Shown: piece after piece, positions 25,610 to 34,973 of the stretch | Layout: every line of letters begins with the position of its first letter | Position numbering within the stretch: position 1 is the stretch's first letter | From: JAJVIP01 sp964405835 | GTDB taxonomy: Bacteria; Elusimicrobiota; Elusimicrobia; F11 | Direction of reading: 5' to 3' | Length of the DNA stretch: 64,000 nucleotides | Assembly: GCA_964405835.1 (NCBI GenBank) | Contig: CAYOPN010000002.1 | Location: 49,993 to 113,992, forward strand | Position numbers and translations under genes: made by a program | Notes under the pieces: generated by a model | Seen by the model: the letters and a program-made list of their open reading frames with translations, nothing else | Database searches by the model: none | Told to the model about the DNA's origin: nothing

Positions 25610-27474
25610 AGCGCGGCGGAGGAAAGCGCGTTCATTTTGATTCGCATTTGGTACCAGATCGAAAAATTGACCATTCTCCAGAGTCCGTAGACCGCCTCCG
25701 AATTAAGCTTGTCGTAATCTTTGATCACCGCCGCCGCGTCAAAAAAATTCTCTGCCCGCAACGACGAAAGGTACTCTACAAAAAGCGTTTTATTTTCAGC
25801 CATCCAGGTCTTGATCGGGAACGGAAATCCCATTTTGTTTTTTCGCCAGACCACGCTTGCCGGAATTTTATTTTCTATCGCTTTGCGCAAAATCCACTTT
25901 GTCCACCCCTGATGAAACAACGCGGTCTCCGGCAATTTCAAACAGAACTCGGCCACCTCGAAATCAAAGAACGGATAGCGTCCTTCAATGGGAATGCTCA
26001 TCAACGAACGGTCCATGGCCCGCAACCAGTACGGCACCTTGAATTCCGTATACCAATGAAAAATTTTCTCGCTGAAACCGAACTCATCGGTGTTGTACGC
26101 CCCTTCAAGCGGGTTTGTCATGTATTGGGCAATCAAACGTTGATAGGGCACGTTGTAATTTTTAACGGCATCCAAATTTTCCAAGACCTTGGCGGGGTCC
26201 AATTTCTTTTCGGAATAGGCGTCCAATTCAGCCAACGCTTCGCGTTCGCGGCCGGTTTTCTTCAGTTGTTCGATGAACAGGTAAAAAAATTCCTCGGGAT
26301 ATCCCCCCAGCAATTCATCGCCACCGGACCCCGACAAACAAATGCGGTTACCGTCCTGCGCGATGCGTTCCACCAACGTCCGGTACGTAAACCCACCCGA
26401 CCCTCCCGGCGAAAATATGGGTTCCTCCATGATCGCGATGTTCTTTTCCAGGTCGGCCAAAATATCTTTGTTGTCGGGACGGAGCACGTGGTAATGAAAC
26501 GATTTACCGTGATGCTCATGAATGGCGCGCGCAAACGGTTCTTCGTCCTGGTTTTCTTGCTCAAACTTGACCGTGTACGTGTGGATGCGCTCGGGTGGCA
26601 ACAGTTCAAGCGCGGCGGCAACAATGGCGGACGAATCCAGCCCCCCGCTCATTTCAAAAGCGAACGGAACGTTTCCCACCAAACGTTTTTCAACCGCCCG
26701 TTTAAAGACGTTCCAAAAACCGCCCACCAATTCCTCCCGCTCCGCAGCGGACGGAGAGGGCCCTCTCTCAAACAATTTGAGCCGATAATTTGACACTGGT
26801 GTAATTTTTTCTATGGGGAGTTGGCGCAAATTGATCTCACTGTGAGATCCCTTTGGAAAATGGCGGATACCGTTAAAAAACGTTTCCTGGTCGACGTCTT
26901 TGGCCGCGTAAACCAGATAACGTGTCGCGGCGCTGCGGTTGACGGACGGGGAGAGCTCGGGGAGCAATTTAAACAGGGCCGTTATATTGGAAGCCCAGGC
27001 AATGCCGCCGTTTATCGTGGCGTAATAAAAAGGCGCCTTTCCCATCTTGTCCCGGGCAAAAAGGACTTTTTCTTTCCGCTTGTCGTAAAGGACCACGGCC
27101 CAAAATCCGTCAAACCGTTCAAAGCAAGATGTTCCCCACCGCTCATAGGCGGCCAAAACAACTTCGGTGTCCGATTCGGTCCGGAACGAGACACCCTCGG
27201 CGACCAAAGCGGCGCGAACGGATTGGTAATTGTAAATCTCTCCGTTAAAAATGACGGAAAGTGTTTTTGAGGAATTCCAGAAGGGTTGGTTCGACCGCTC
27301 GTTGAGATCGATGATCGAAAAACGCGTGTGCAGAAAAGCAAGTTCGAACGAATCGTTCTTCTCGACAAAAAAGGAAGAGTTGTCCGGTCCGCGTGTTCTC
27401 AGATGAGACAGGCAGGCCGGGATATCGGCCTTAAGCGTGCCAGCGGGCGCCAAATAACCGGCAATGCCGCACAT
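25606..27474 (-). CDS. Asparagine synthase-like amidotransferase (AsnB family)
   Basis: 622 aa. MCGIAGYLAP gives Cys2 as the glutaminase nucleophile, and RTRGPDNSSFF and FNGEIYNYQSV complete the N-terminal glutaminase. FEMSGGLDSSAIVAA near residue 270 is the ATP PP-loop of the synthetase half. In glycan loci these enzymes amidate a carboxylate on a sugar, for example a uronamide, instead of making asparagine. The AlgD-like dehydrogenase in the same transcript could supply a uronic acid. A second AsnB homologue is at 60994-62925. Confidence 0.85.
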   Translation of the reverse strand: MCGIAGYLAPAGTLKADIPACLSHLRTRGPDNSSFFVEKNDSFELAFLHTRFSIIDLNERSNQPFWNSSKTLSVIFNGEIYNYQSVRAALVAEGVSFRTESDTEVVLAAYERWGTSCFERFDGFWAVVLYDKRKEKVLFARDKMGKAPFYYATINGGIAWASNITALFKLLPELSPSVNRSAATRYLVYAAKDVDQETFFNGIRHFPKGSHSEINLRQLPIEKITPVSNYRLKLFERGPSPSAAEREELVGGFWNVFKRAVEKRLVGNVPFAFEMSGGLDSSAIVAAALELLPPERIHTYTVKFEQENQDEEPFARAIHEHHGKSFHYHVLRPDNKDILADLEKNIAIMEEPIFSPGGSGGFTYRTLVERIAQDGNRICLSGSGGDELLGGYPEEFFYLFIEQLKKTGREREALAELDAYSEKKLDPAKVLENLDAVKNYNVPYQRLIAQYMTNPLEGAYNTDEFGFSEKIFHWYTEFKVPYWLRAMDRSLMSIPIEGRYPFFDFEVAEFCLKLPETALFHQGWTKWILRKAIENKIPASVVWRKNKMGFPFPIKTWMAENKTLFVEYLSSLRAENFFDAAAVIKDYDKLNSEAVYGLWRMVNFSIWYQMRIKMNALSSAAL

Positions 27475-27477
27475 GCT

Positions 27478-28350
27478 TTATTTCGCCGCGACGCCGGGAA
27501 TCGGGTGCAGCTTCTTTTTCAAACGGTGCGCGGTGCGGACCCAAGAGAAGTAACGAATGCCCGTAATAAAAAGAAGGAACGGAAGAATCGCGGCGAACTC
27601 CCAAAGTTTTACTTGTTTGAATGTGGCGATGACTTCGGTCTCAAACGGATGAAACCACGACTTTAGTTTGCGGGCGAAGGTCCAGTCGCCCGAGTAGGTC
27701 GTGTAAAACAAACAATCCCCGCGGCCGTAGCGCTGCCAGCGCTCAAGCACAAAGTCCAAACTCGTGAACCCCACTTCGATGCAATCCACATCGGCGATCG
27801 CGAAGCGATGCCCGTCGCGCGCCATGCGTTCGCACAGGTCGGTATCGTCGCTGTTCGTGAAAAACGGGTTGTACTTGTATTTGCGGATGACCTCGGTCTC
27901 AAACAAAATCGGCGTTCCCACCACCGACTTAAAACCGGGCGTGTATTTACGCTTGTAAATATCCTGTGCCCAGCCGATGTAACTGCCTTTGTCGCGGAGC
28001 ACCGTGCGCGTGCTGACGCCCGAGCATTTGTGTTCCTCCATGTATTCGATCATGCGGCGCAGCGAACCTTTCGGCATGATGTTGTCCGGCCCTACGAACG
28101 AAACATACTTGGTCGTGGCGTTATCGACGCCCAAGTTCCGCGCGATCGCGAGCCCGCGCCCCGGATCTTTGAGCATGCGCGTTATGAAAGGCTTGGAGAG
28201 CTCCACGGTGCGGTCCGTGGAGTTTCCATCGATGAAAAGAATATCTTTCGGCTGGTTCTCCACCACGGACTTCAAGGCGTCGACCACCATGTTCTCGACG
28301 TTCTTCGTGCACACCACCACCGTCAAATCCAGCGTATCGGTTTCGTTCAC
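27478..28350 (-). CDS. Family 2-type glycosyltransferase with membrane anchor
   Basis: 290 aa from a GTG at 28350 that overlaps the stop of the dehydrogenase gene as GTGA. LTVVVCTKNVENMVVDAL is the GT-A start, ILFIDGNSTDRTVEL the UDP-binding strand and YVSFVGPDNIMPKGSL a DxD-like stretch with only one Asp. FTNSDDTDLCERMARDG is the catalytic acid helix. Residues about 250-270 (FAAILPFLLFITGIRYFSW) are a transmembrane segment, placing it on the cytoplasmic side of the inner membrane. Sugar specificity unknown. Confidence 0.8.
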   Translation of the reverse strand: MNETDTLDLTVVVCTKNVENMVVDALKSVVENQPKDILFIDGNSTDRTVELSKPFITRMLKDPGRGLAIARNLGVDNATTKYVSFVGPDNIMPKGSLRRMIEYMEEHKCSGVSTRTVLRDKGSYIGWAQDIYKRKYTPGFKSVVGTPILFETEVIRKYKYNPFFTNSDDTDLCERMARDGHRFAIADVDCIEVGFTSLDFVLERWQRYGRGDCLFYTTYSGDWTFARKLKSWFHPFETEVIATFKQVKLWEFAAILPFLLFITGIRYFSWVRTAHRLKKKLHPIPGVAAK

Positions 28351-29717
28351 CAGTAGAGCCCCTCGTAGGCGATCTTCGGCTGGCCTTGTAATTCTTTGAG
28401 CCCAACCAAGTCGAACACCTGAATGGATTTCGTTAAAAGGTTGGGCACCGTGTGGAAATCCGGATGATCGTTGCTGACCACCAGGCACTCGCTGGCGTCC
28501 ACGACTTCTTTTAAATCGTGCGCGAGCAATTCGGTGATGTGCGGAATATGTTTATCCAAATATTCTTTGTTGGACCCCGTTAGATAGGAATAGGTGATCT
28601 GCGGGTCGTAGATCTTAAGCTTGTAGCCTTTACCGAGCAAGTATTCGATCAAGTCAACGGTCGGGCTTTCGCGCAAGTCGTCAGTATTTTCTTTAAAGCT
28701 CATGCCGAGAAATCCGATCGGCGCCTTCTCGCGTTTCATGATGCGCTTTAAAATATCGTCGATCCGGTTCTTGTTACTTTCCATGATGCTGTTGATGATC
28801 GGCAACTGCAGATTTTTGTCCACCGAGACCCGTTTCATCGCGCGCAAATCCTTCGGCAGGCAGGAACCCCCGAAAGGTTTGCCCGGTTTCAGATACTTTG
28901 GCGAGATGTTTAACTGCGTGTCCGCGAGGAAAATGTCCATTAGCTTGTGCGCGTCGATGCCCAAGCTGTTGCAGAACGTGCCCACCTCGTTGCCAAATCC
29001 GACTTTCAAAGCATGGAAAACGTTGTTCACAATCTTGATGACTTCCGCCACTTTGGGATCGGTGACGAACAGCGGCCCGGTCTTCCCGCGAAAAATGGCG
29101 GCCACCTTCTCTGCGACGTCCTTTTTCTCCGATCCGATGACGGTCTTCCCCGGAGAGAAGAAATCGCGGATGGCGGTCCCTTCGCGCAAGAACTCCGGCA
29201 GCACCACCACGTGGATGTCGCGGCCCAACCGCTCTCCGACAAAGGAGCGCAACAGCGGGATAATTTTGGTTTCGGTGGTGCCGGGCTGGAGCGTGCTGCG
29301 ATAAATCAAGATGAAGGGTTTTTGCAGGTCCTTGAGCACCGTACCGATTTCTTCGGTGACCTTCAGCACATACTCCATGTTAAGCGAGCCCGCCTCCAAC
29401 GACGGAGTCCCGACGCAGATGAAGCAAGCGTCGCTGCCTTCCACGGCCGCGCTCACGTTTTCAACCGTCACCAAGCGCTTGGAATCGACGGCGTCTTTCA
29501 AATAGCTATCCAGTTCCGGTTCGAAGATGGGCGAGAGGCCTTCGGCCAGCCGGCGCGATTTCTTGAGGTTCACGTCCAGGCCGATCACGTTGAGACCGTT
29601 CTTGGCGAGGCACGCCGCCGAAACGCATCCGACGTATCCCAAACCGAAGATCGATAAATTTTGAATGGCCGCGCCTTTCTCCGGCGATCCCACTTTTTCT
29701 TCTGTTTTTATTGCCAC
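28347..29717 (-). CDS. Nucleotide sugar dehydrogenase, AlgD-like (GDP-mannose or UDP-sugar 6-dehydrogenase)
   Basis: 456 aa. LSIFGLGYVGCVSAACLAKN is the NAD-binding loop, LPEFLREGTAIRDFF the active Glu region, NNVFHALKVGFGNEVGTFCN the lysine helix and GKPFGGSCLPKDLRAM the catalytic Cys. The VGCVSAACLAKNG and HALKVxFxNE patterns are nearer to GDP-mannose dehydrogenase (AlgD) than to UDP-glucose dehydrogenase. It would oxidise C6 of a nucleotide sugar to the uronic acid. GTG start behind GAGGGG. Confidence 0.85.
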   Translation of the reverse strand: MAIKTEEKVGSPEKGAAIQNLSIFGLGYVGCVSAACLAKNGLNVIGLDVNLKKSRRLAEGLSPIFEPELDSYLKDAVDSKRLVTVENVSAAVEGSDACFICVGTPSLEAGSLNMEYVLKVTEEIGTVLKDLQKPFILIYRSTLQPGTTETKIIPLLRSFVGERLGRDIHVVVLPEFLREGTAIRDFFSPGKTVIGSEKKDVAEKVAAIFRGKTGPLFVTDPKVAEVIKIVNNVFHALKVGFGNEVGTFCNSLGIDAHKLMDIFLADTQLNISPKYLKPGKPFGGSCLPKDLRAMKRVSVDKNLQLPIINSIMESNKNRIDDILKRIMKREKAPIGFLGMSFKENTDDLRESPTVDLIEYLLGKGYKLKIYDPQITYSYLTGSNKEYLDKHIPHITELLAHDLKEVVDASECLVVSNDHPDFHTVPNLLTKSIQVFDLVGLKELQGQPKIAYEGLYW

Positions 29718-29732
29718 GTTTCGTTCCCCTCT

Positions 29733-31883
29733 TTAATTAAATGACGAACGGCCGCCCAAAACGGGGGCCGCGGTTTCTTCCGCCGCTTCCGGCGACAAAT
29801 TCAATGAAGCGCGGATGACAGGCTGGATGATGTCGCCCTCGATCCATTCCCGCACGCACTTCTTCTCCACCGCTTCTTTCACGACAGCCAGCGCGCGGCC
29901 AAAAACATTTAGGGTCTCATCCAAATCGTAATTGCTGTGGGCCAATGACATAAATGGCGCGGAGCGCGTCAACACGCCTTGCCGGACGACTTCCTGCTGC
30001 AACAGCGTCAATAATTCTTCGGTTGAGAATCCGGCCACTGGCTCGAACAGGTATTCGGGCCAGAAATCCAGGCCGATGCAAGAAACAAAAGGCGTGCCGA
30101 TCTTTTTGGTCAACGCGTTAAACCCGCTTTTAAATGTCCGGCCCAGCTCGGCGATCCGAGCCGTGCCCTTCTCGCGTTCCATGATCTCAATGGTTTTCAA
30201 CGCCGCCGCCATCGACGGCAACTCGCCGCCGAACGTGAACGAGAAGAAAACTTCTTCCAATGCCTGCATGATCTCCGCCTTACCGCAAAGGACCGAGACC
30301 GGATAGCCGTTCCCCATCGCTTTGCCGAACGTGGAGAGGTCCGGCGTCACCCCGAAGTATTTCTGGGCGCCGCCCATGTCGATGCGGAACCCGGTGATGG
30401 TTTCATCAAAAATCAAAAGAGCGCCGTTTTTGCGGCACAGGTCCTGCACTTTTTCCAGGAAGTGGTCTTCCGGCGCGAAAAAATTCACGGGTTCCAAAAT
30501 AACAGCGGCCACATTGTCTTTGTTCTCATCAAATATTTTCTGAAGCGTATCGATCTTGTTGTAAGTGAACGGCTTGGTGAGCTTCCGGACGGCATCGGGC
30601 ACCCCTTTGTGACGGGAGGTTGAGCCGATGAACCAGTCCTGCCAGCCATGATAACCACAACAGGCGATAACTTCCCTGTTCGTGACGCCGCGCGCCAAAC
30701 GGACCGCGCCGGCCGTGGCGTCCGAGCCGTTTTTTCCGAAACGGACCATCTCCGCCGCCGGCACCAGCGACACGATTTTCTCCGCGAGTTTGGTTTCGAG
30801 CGGATGGGCCATGGACGGAGCGTTGAAAAATTCGTTGGCGCATTCGTAAGCGGCACGGTTGACCTCGGGATGGCTGTGGCCCAAGATGACCGGCCCCAAA
30901 CTCAGCGTGTAGTCGATGTACTCGTTGCCGTCCAAGTCCCATACTTTTGAACCGCGTCCGCGAACCAGCATGCTCGGCGCCACGCCGTTAACGTATTGGG
31001 CCGGCGACTTCGAAAATGTTTGGGCCCCGCCGGGGACCAGCGTCAGCGCTTTTTTCCACGCCTGCTCGGTTTTCTCCCGCTTCAACGGAAGCGCGCGTTG
31101 AATCTCGAGCTGTCCTTGCTTCGCATCCTTTTCCAACGCGGACTTCCACCCCTCTCCGTAAATGTGCGGCTGGTCCATTAACTTCGGATGCGCGTCCAAA
31201 TAGGCAAGGATTTCCTCCAACGAGCCGAAAATCTTCTCTTTCTCAAAATGCTCGACCAACTTTTTAATGACGGCAAGGTCTTCAGGATAATCAACCGTTA
31301 GGCGGACTTTGCTCCTGTCCGTTTTGTAATCCACGCGTTTAATTTTAAAGAGCTCGGGTTGTTTCCAAAAATAAAAGGTCACGTGTTCACGTTCGGACGG
31401 TTTCTTTGCCTCACCCCAGGCCCGTTCCAATACTGGGAAAGAAAAAACCTCAACATCCATTCCGTCCGGAAACGTGCCGGGCGTCGGCACATTATTGCCT
31501 GCAAAATCAATCTTTCCCTTGCCCGCTTGAAACGCGCCCACGACACTGTCCACCACCACCGGGTCTACTAACGGACAATCGGAAGTCAATCGCACGACAG
31601 TACTGGCGCCGTTTTCTTTGGCGGCGCGGTAATAACGGTCAAGAACGTCGTTTTCGGAACCGCGAAACACCGCGACATTCAACGCGCGGCATTCGGCCAC
31701 GATCACGTCGTCCGCCGGCGCGCCGGTCGTCGCAATGACTACCTTGTCGAGTGTTTTCGACGATGCGAGCCGTTCGATCATGATCTGCAACAGCGTCCGC
31801 CCATTGATCTTCTCGAGGACCTTGTTGGGGAAACGCGTGGACGCGCAGCGCGCTTGGATGATGGCAATGACCTTCTGCTTCAT
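29733..31883 (-). CDS. Fusion: SpsF-like cytidylyltransferase plus class III (GSA-type) aminotransferase
   Basis: 716 aa from the ATG at 31883, which shares one base with the stop of the upstream gene. Residues about 1-240 are a SpsF/PseF-like cytidylyltransferase: AIIQARCASTRFPNKVLEKI, VVRLTSDCPLVDP, HVTFYFWKQPELFKI and VRLTVDYPEDL. Residues about 270-700 are a glutamate-1-semialdehyde aminomutase-like PLP enzyme: GHSHPEVNRAAY, FGKNGSDATAGAVRLAR, LIFDETITGFR (PLP Asp region) and LSTFGKAMGNGYPVSVL (Schiff-base Lys). One protein would thus transaminate and cytidylate a sugar, but the substrate is not known. Confidence 0.82.
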   Translation of the reverse strand: MKQKVIAIIQARCASTRFPNKVLEKINGRTLLQIMIERLASSKTLDKVVIATTGAPADDVIVAECRALNVAVFRGSENDVLDRYYRAAKENGASTVVRLTSDCPLVDPVVVDSVVGAFQAGKGKIDFAGNNVPTPGTFPDGMDVEVFSFPVLERAWGEAKKPSEREHVTFYFWKQPELFKIKRVDYKTDRSKVRLTVDYPEDLAVIKKLVEHFEKEKIFGSLEEILAYLDAHPKLMDQPHIYGEGWKSALEKDAKQGQLEIQRALPLKREKTEQAWKKALTLVPGGAQTFSKSPAQYVNGVAPSMLVRGRGSKVWDLDGNEYIDYTLSLGPVILGHSHPEVNRAAYECANEFFNAPSMAHPLETKLAEKIVSLVPAAEMVRFGKNGSDATAGAVRLARGVTNREVIACCGYHGWQDWFIGSTSRHKGVPDAVRKLTKPFTYNKIDTLQKIFDENKDNVAAVILEPVNFFAPEDHFLEKVQDLCRKNGALLIFDETITGFRIDMGGAQKYFGVTPDLSTFGKAMGNGYPVSVLCGKAEIMQALEEVFFSFTFGGELPSMAAALKTIEIMEREKGTARIAELGRTFKSGFNALTKKIGTPFVSCIGLDFWPEYLFEPVAGFSTEELLTLLQQEVVRQGVLTRSAPFMSLAHSNYDLDETLNVFGRALAVVKEAVEKKCVREWIEGDIIQPVIRASLNLSPEAAEETAAPVLGGRSSFN

Positions 31884-32737
31884 TATTTTTTCTTCAACTC
31901 CGCGCACGCAACACCCTTGGCCTGGGCGAGCATCGTTCCCGCTTGACCGTCAACACCGGCTGCTGAACCTTCTTCGATCCATCCCGCCGCGCCACCGTCC
32001 CGGAAAAAGCGCTGTTCCACGACATGCAGGCCGCTTTCATCCACCAATTTTTTCCAATCGGAAGCAGAGTATTCCTTGTAGAACCAATACAGGCCCTTGG
32101 AATCTTGCGTGTAAGTAATACCACCGTTACCCATGGGAACGGTGAGCAAAATCGACCCGCCGGGACTGAGGATCCTTTTCAATTCGGCCAATACTTTTTT
32201 GTCGTCGTCACGGTATTCCGGTTTCTTCGTAGGCAGGTCTTTGGGACGGTTGAAAACCGTACCCGCCTCGGAATTCGAATTAAACTCATCGAAACCGATG
32301 TGCTCGATCGTTGAAATAATAAAAATTAGATCAAACGTGTTGTTGTCGAACGAGGACTGTCGCGCGTCCCCCTGATGAAATTTGAAAATGGAAGTAACGT
32401 CTTCTTCCAAGTTGATGAAGCGGTTACGAACGCGGTTAATGTCGACAATGTCAAGCGCCGACAGATCAAATTTCGCCACTTTCTTAAGTTCAACCTGCGC
32501 GCTTACAAGCGTCATGTCCGCCAAAGAAAGCCCCACTTCGAGCACGTTCTTTTGGCCCGCGTAGCGCGAGATGGCCCATGGAATTTCAATGCAGCGTTCG
32601 GAAATTCCGGGGAACCAGGGGGTGGGCTTGGCTTCAAAACGGGCCGGCCACTTTTTTCTCTCCAATTCCTCCATCACCGCCGCGTACCAATCCCTGTTGA
32701 TCGAGAACTGTTTTTTGGCCAAGGCTTCTGTCGTCAT
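31883..32737 (-). CDS. Methyltransferase-like protein
   Basis: 284 aa. QKNVLEVGLSLADMT is a reduced SAM loop, KFDLSALDIVDINRV the second strand and FDLIFIISTIEHIGFDE the motif II strand ending in the EH pair, followed by LSPGGSILLTVPMGNGG. This is the class I type 11 pattern; the glycines of motif I are few. It is coupled by a shared base (TAATG) to the cytidylyltransferase-aminotransferase gene. It may methylate the product of that enzyme; inferred from position only. Confidence 0.62.
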   Translation of the reverse strand: MTTEALAKKQFSINRDWYAAVMEELERKKWPARFEAKPTPWFPGISERCIEIPWAISRYAGQKNVLEVGLSLADMTLVSAQVELKKVAKFDLSALDIVDINRVRNRFINLEEDVTSIFKFHQGDARQSSFDNNTFDLIFIISTIEHIGFDEFNSNSEAGTVFNRPKDLPTKKPEYRDDDKKVLAELKRILSPGGSILLTVPMGNGGITYTQDSKGLYWFYKEYSASDWKKLVDESGLHVVEQRFFRDGGAAGWIEEGSAAGVDGQAGTMLAQAKGVACAELKKK

Positions 32738-32753
32738 ATCATCTCCCTCATTT

Positions 32754-34031
32754 TTAATTGACCCATCCCATGTGTTGCATCTTCATCCAGCACGCGCGGA
32801 TTACGCGCGCATCATCAATGGCTTTGTGCCGTTTGTTCGGTGTTTTTAATCCGGCAAATTCGTAGCGGTCCAGCGTCGGGTCCAAACCGTGCAGCGAAAA
32901 CAACGTGTCAATATCCAGATGCGCCCGGTGCTCGATATGGTACGGCAACTTCTTGTCCCACGAACGCAAGCGACTACCGGCTTCCACACGCGACCACATG
33001 TTGTAAAGCAAAATATCGTCGATCTGTTTTCCCGAGGAGACCATCTGGACCTTCTTTCCACCGGCGATTTCCTCGAACCACGACTCAATTTTCTTAGTGG
33101 CTTCCGAGGTCGACACGGCATTGCCATCAAGCAGGTTCAAAATATTTTCTTCAAGCCACGGAGTTACTTGCTCTTTGTCGTAATCGTTAAGCTCAATGTA
33201 CAGCTCGTCCCCTTTTTCCGAAACAAAACCGATCGATATCAGCGTCGTATTCTGTCCCCCGCGCGTGAATTCGGTGTCAAAAAATACCTTTATGAAATTG
33301 TCCGGCTGAAGAAATGCCGGGCTCATCGCCGCCGGTCGCGCGTATTTCCGGAAATAGAAAGACAACAATTCCAAATCTTCGGGCGTATCGACGTCCACCG
33401 ACCGCTGGCGAGGCATGTAATAACCGACAGACTTCTTCGGCATCCATGTTTTTTCCTTGATTAGTGCCGGAACCCGCACCCACGCGAGAGATCCGTTGTC
33501 GACAAACGTGGGGGCCAAATCTTGCCCCCGCACCGAAGTCATGTTTTCAAATATTACCAACGGCTTAATAAAGCCTTTTTCATCATTGATGTGGGCCGGG
33601 TAATAATGAAAGCAGTCCGTGGTGCCGATGACCGCATCCGCCTCTTTTTTCCCTTCCAGCATTTTATAGGCCTTCCGGATGTCCTCGGCATTTCGCAATG
33701 GAGAAGTGGCCCATAACAAACACAGGTTGTCGTACGACTTACCTTTTTTTTTCATTTCCTCGAGCGCGTGGATCAAAACATCATTCAAGGAAACCGTGTC
33801 TCCGCCCAGTTCGGCCGGACGAACAAACGGGACGGGAATGGAGCGTTGGCGGCAGATTTCCAATGCTTCGTCCGAATCGGTCGATATCACGACATCGTCA
33901 AACACGCCGGACTCCACCGCCGCGTCGTACGTGTGGACAAACATCGGCTTTCCGAAGAAATCGATGAAATTCTTCTTTTTGACCCGCGTGGACCCTCCCC
34001 GCACAGGAATAACGGCGATATTTCTAGCCAC
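32754..34031 (-). CDS. Fusion: NeuA-type cytidylyltransferase plus RNase AS-like 3'-5' exonuclease
   Basis: 425 aa from a GTG at 34031 overlapping the PhyH gene stop by 8 nt; the frame is open to 34172 but that part is a shadow. Residues about 1-235 are NeuA: AVIPVRGGSTRVKKKN (CTP loop), LLWATSPLRNAEDI and SVDVDTPEDLELL. Residues about 250-425 look like a DEDDh 3'-5' exonuclease: FFDTEFTRGGQNTTLISIGF gives DxE, and HKAIDDARVIRACW the HxxxxD motif. The N-terminus of this domain resembles the RNase AS/Rv2179c family. No other exonuclease is near. The linkage of sugar activation to a nuclease fold is unexpected. Confidence 0.82.
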   Translation of the reverse strand: MARNIAVIPVRGGSTRVKKKNFIDFFGKPMFVHTYDAAVESGVFDDVVISTDSDEALEICRQRSIPVPFVRPAELGGDTVSLNDVLIHALEEMKKKGKSYDNLCLLWATSPLRNAEDIRKAYKMLEGKKEADAVIGTTDCFHYYPAHINDEKGFIKPLVIFENMTSVRGQDLAPTFVDNGSLAWVRVPALIKEKTWMPKKSVGYYMPRQRSVDVDTPEDLELLSFYFRKYARPAAMSPAFLQPDNFIKVFFDTEFTRGGQNTTLISIGFVSEKGDELYIELNDYDKEQVTPWLEENILNLLDGNAVSTSEATKKIESWFEEIAGGKKVQMVSSGKQIDDILLYNMWSRVEAGSRLRSWDKKLPYHIEHRAHLDIDTLFSLHGLDPTLDRYEFAGLKTPNKRHKAIDDARVIRACWMKMQHMGWVN

Positions 34032-34962
34032 GATTGGCCTTGTCGGTTGACCAGTGTTCGGTCGTGTAATAATAGAACTGAATTGCCCAACGCTCGCCGG
34101 CGGTAACGTTGGTGGCGCTGTGAATGATATTTCCACTGAAACAAAATAGCGACCCCGCCGGAAGCGCGGCATAACTGAACGGCTTTATTCCATACCGTCG
34201 CAAATCTTCCAACGTGAACTTCTTTTCCCGTTTGGCCATGATTTCGTAAAGCATCTGCGGATACATCTTCCAGTGGTGAGATCCTTCGGAATAAGCAAAC
34301 GCGCCGGTTTTGACGTCGACATCGCTAAGATACAGGTAAGCTTTCAGGGTGCTCGAATACGTATCGAAATGGATTTGGTTGTAATTCTTCCCGGTTGTCA
34401 ACGTTTTCCGTTCCAACTTGATTGTCACCGGCCGGAGGTTCCCCCCGTTTGCATACTTCGCGATCCCTTCCACGATGGGATTTTCAACCACTTCGCGTAA
34501 GACGGGAAACTGCTGGAATAATTCTTCCATGGTGAAATAGTTGTTTTTCTGCTGGAGCGCGATTTTTTCCGGGCCGTAAACCATTGAATAGAGTTTATGC
34601 GTTGGGTCATCGACAACCCATTGCAAGGTCCCCTCAGGGCCATTGATCGACCATTGACGTCGTTTCGAATCCACATGCTGAAATGGAGTCCCTTCTTTTA
34701 AGGACTTTTCAAAAAGTTGACTGGCTTCATGAAATTCGTTCTTGACCTCGCTTAAGAAACCGGCGATGGGGCGAGACGGAGAAAAGCCTGGGATAACGGC
34801 CAATCCTTTTTCGTAAAGATCCATTCGTGAACGGTCCAACTCCGGATTCACGGAAATTTCAGGCCGTTTCAGAAACGGTTCGCCGGTCAAATAGTTGGCC
34901 TTACCACCCAACATCCAACGCGCTATCTTAAATTTTCTATTGATTGACGCTTTGATGTCCAA
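34024..34962 (-). CDS. Phytanoyl-CoA dioxygenase (PhyH)-like Fe(II)/2-oxoglutarate oxygenase
   Basis: 312 aa. NYNQIHFDTYSSTLKAYLYL holds the HxD metal pair near residue 190, FSGNIIHSATNVTAGERWAI the second metal His and the Arg that binds 2-oxoglutarate. This jelly-roll arrangement fits the PhyH family, which hydroxylates lipids and natural products. In a glycan locus it may hydroxylate a sugar or an acyl group. It lies between the NeuA fusion and a dehydrogenase-like gene, close enough to act on the same intermediate. Confidence 0.78.
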   Translation of the reverse strand: MDIKASINRKFKIARWMLGGKANYLTGEPFLKRPEISVNPELDRSRMDLYEKGLAVIPGFSPSRPIAGFLSEVKNEFHEASQLFEKSLKEGTPFQHVDSKRRQWSINGPEGTLQWVVDDPTHKLYSMVYGPEKIALQQKNNYFTMEELFQQFPVLREVVENPIVEGIAKYANGGNLRPVTIKLERKTLTTGKNYNQIHFDTYSSTLKAYLYLSDVDVKTGAFAYSEGSHHWKMYPQMLYEIMAKREKKFTLEDLRRYGIKPFSYAALPAGSLFCFSGNIIHSATNVTAGERWAIQFYYYTTEHWSTDKANRG

Positions 34963-34973
34963 AATTATCCTCG

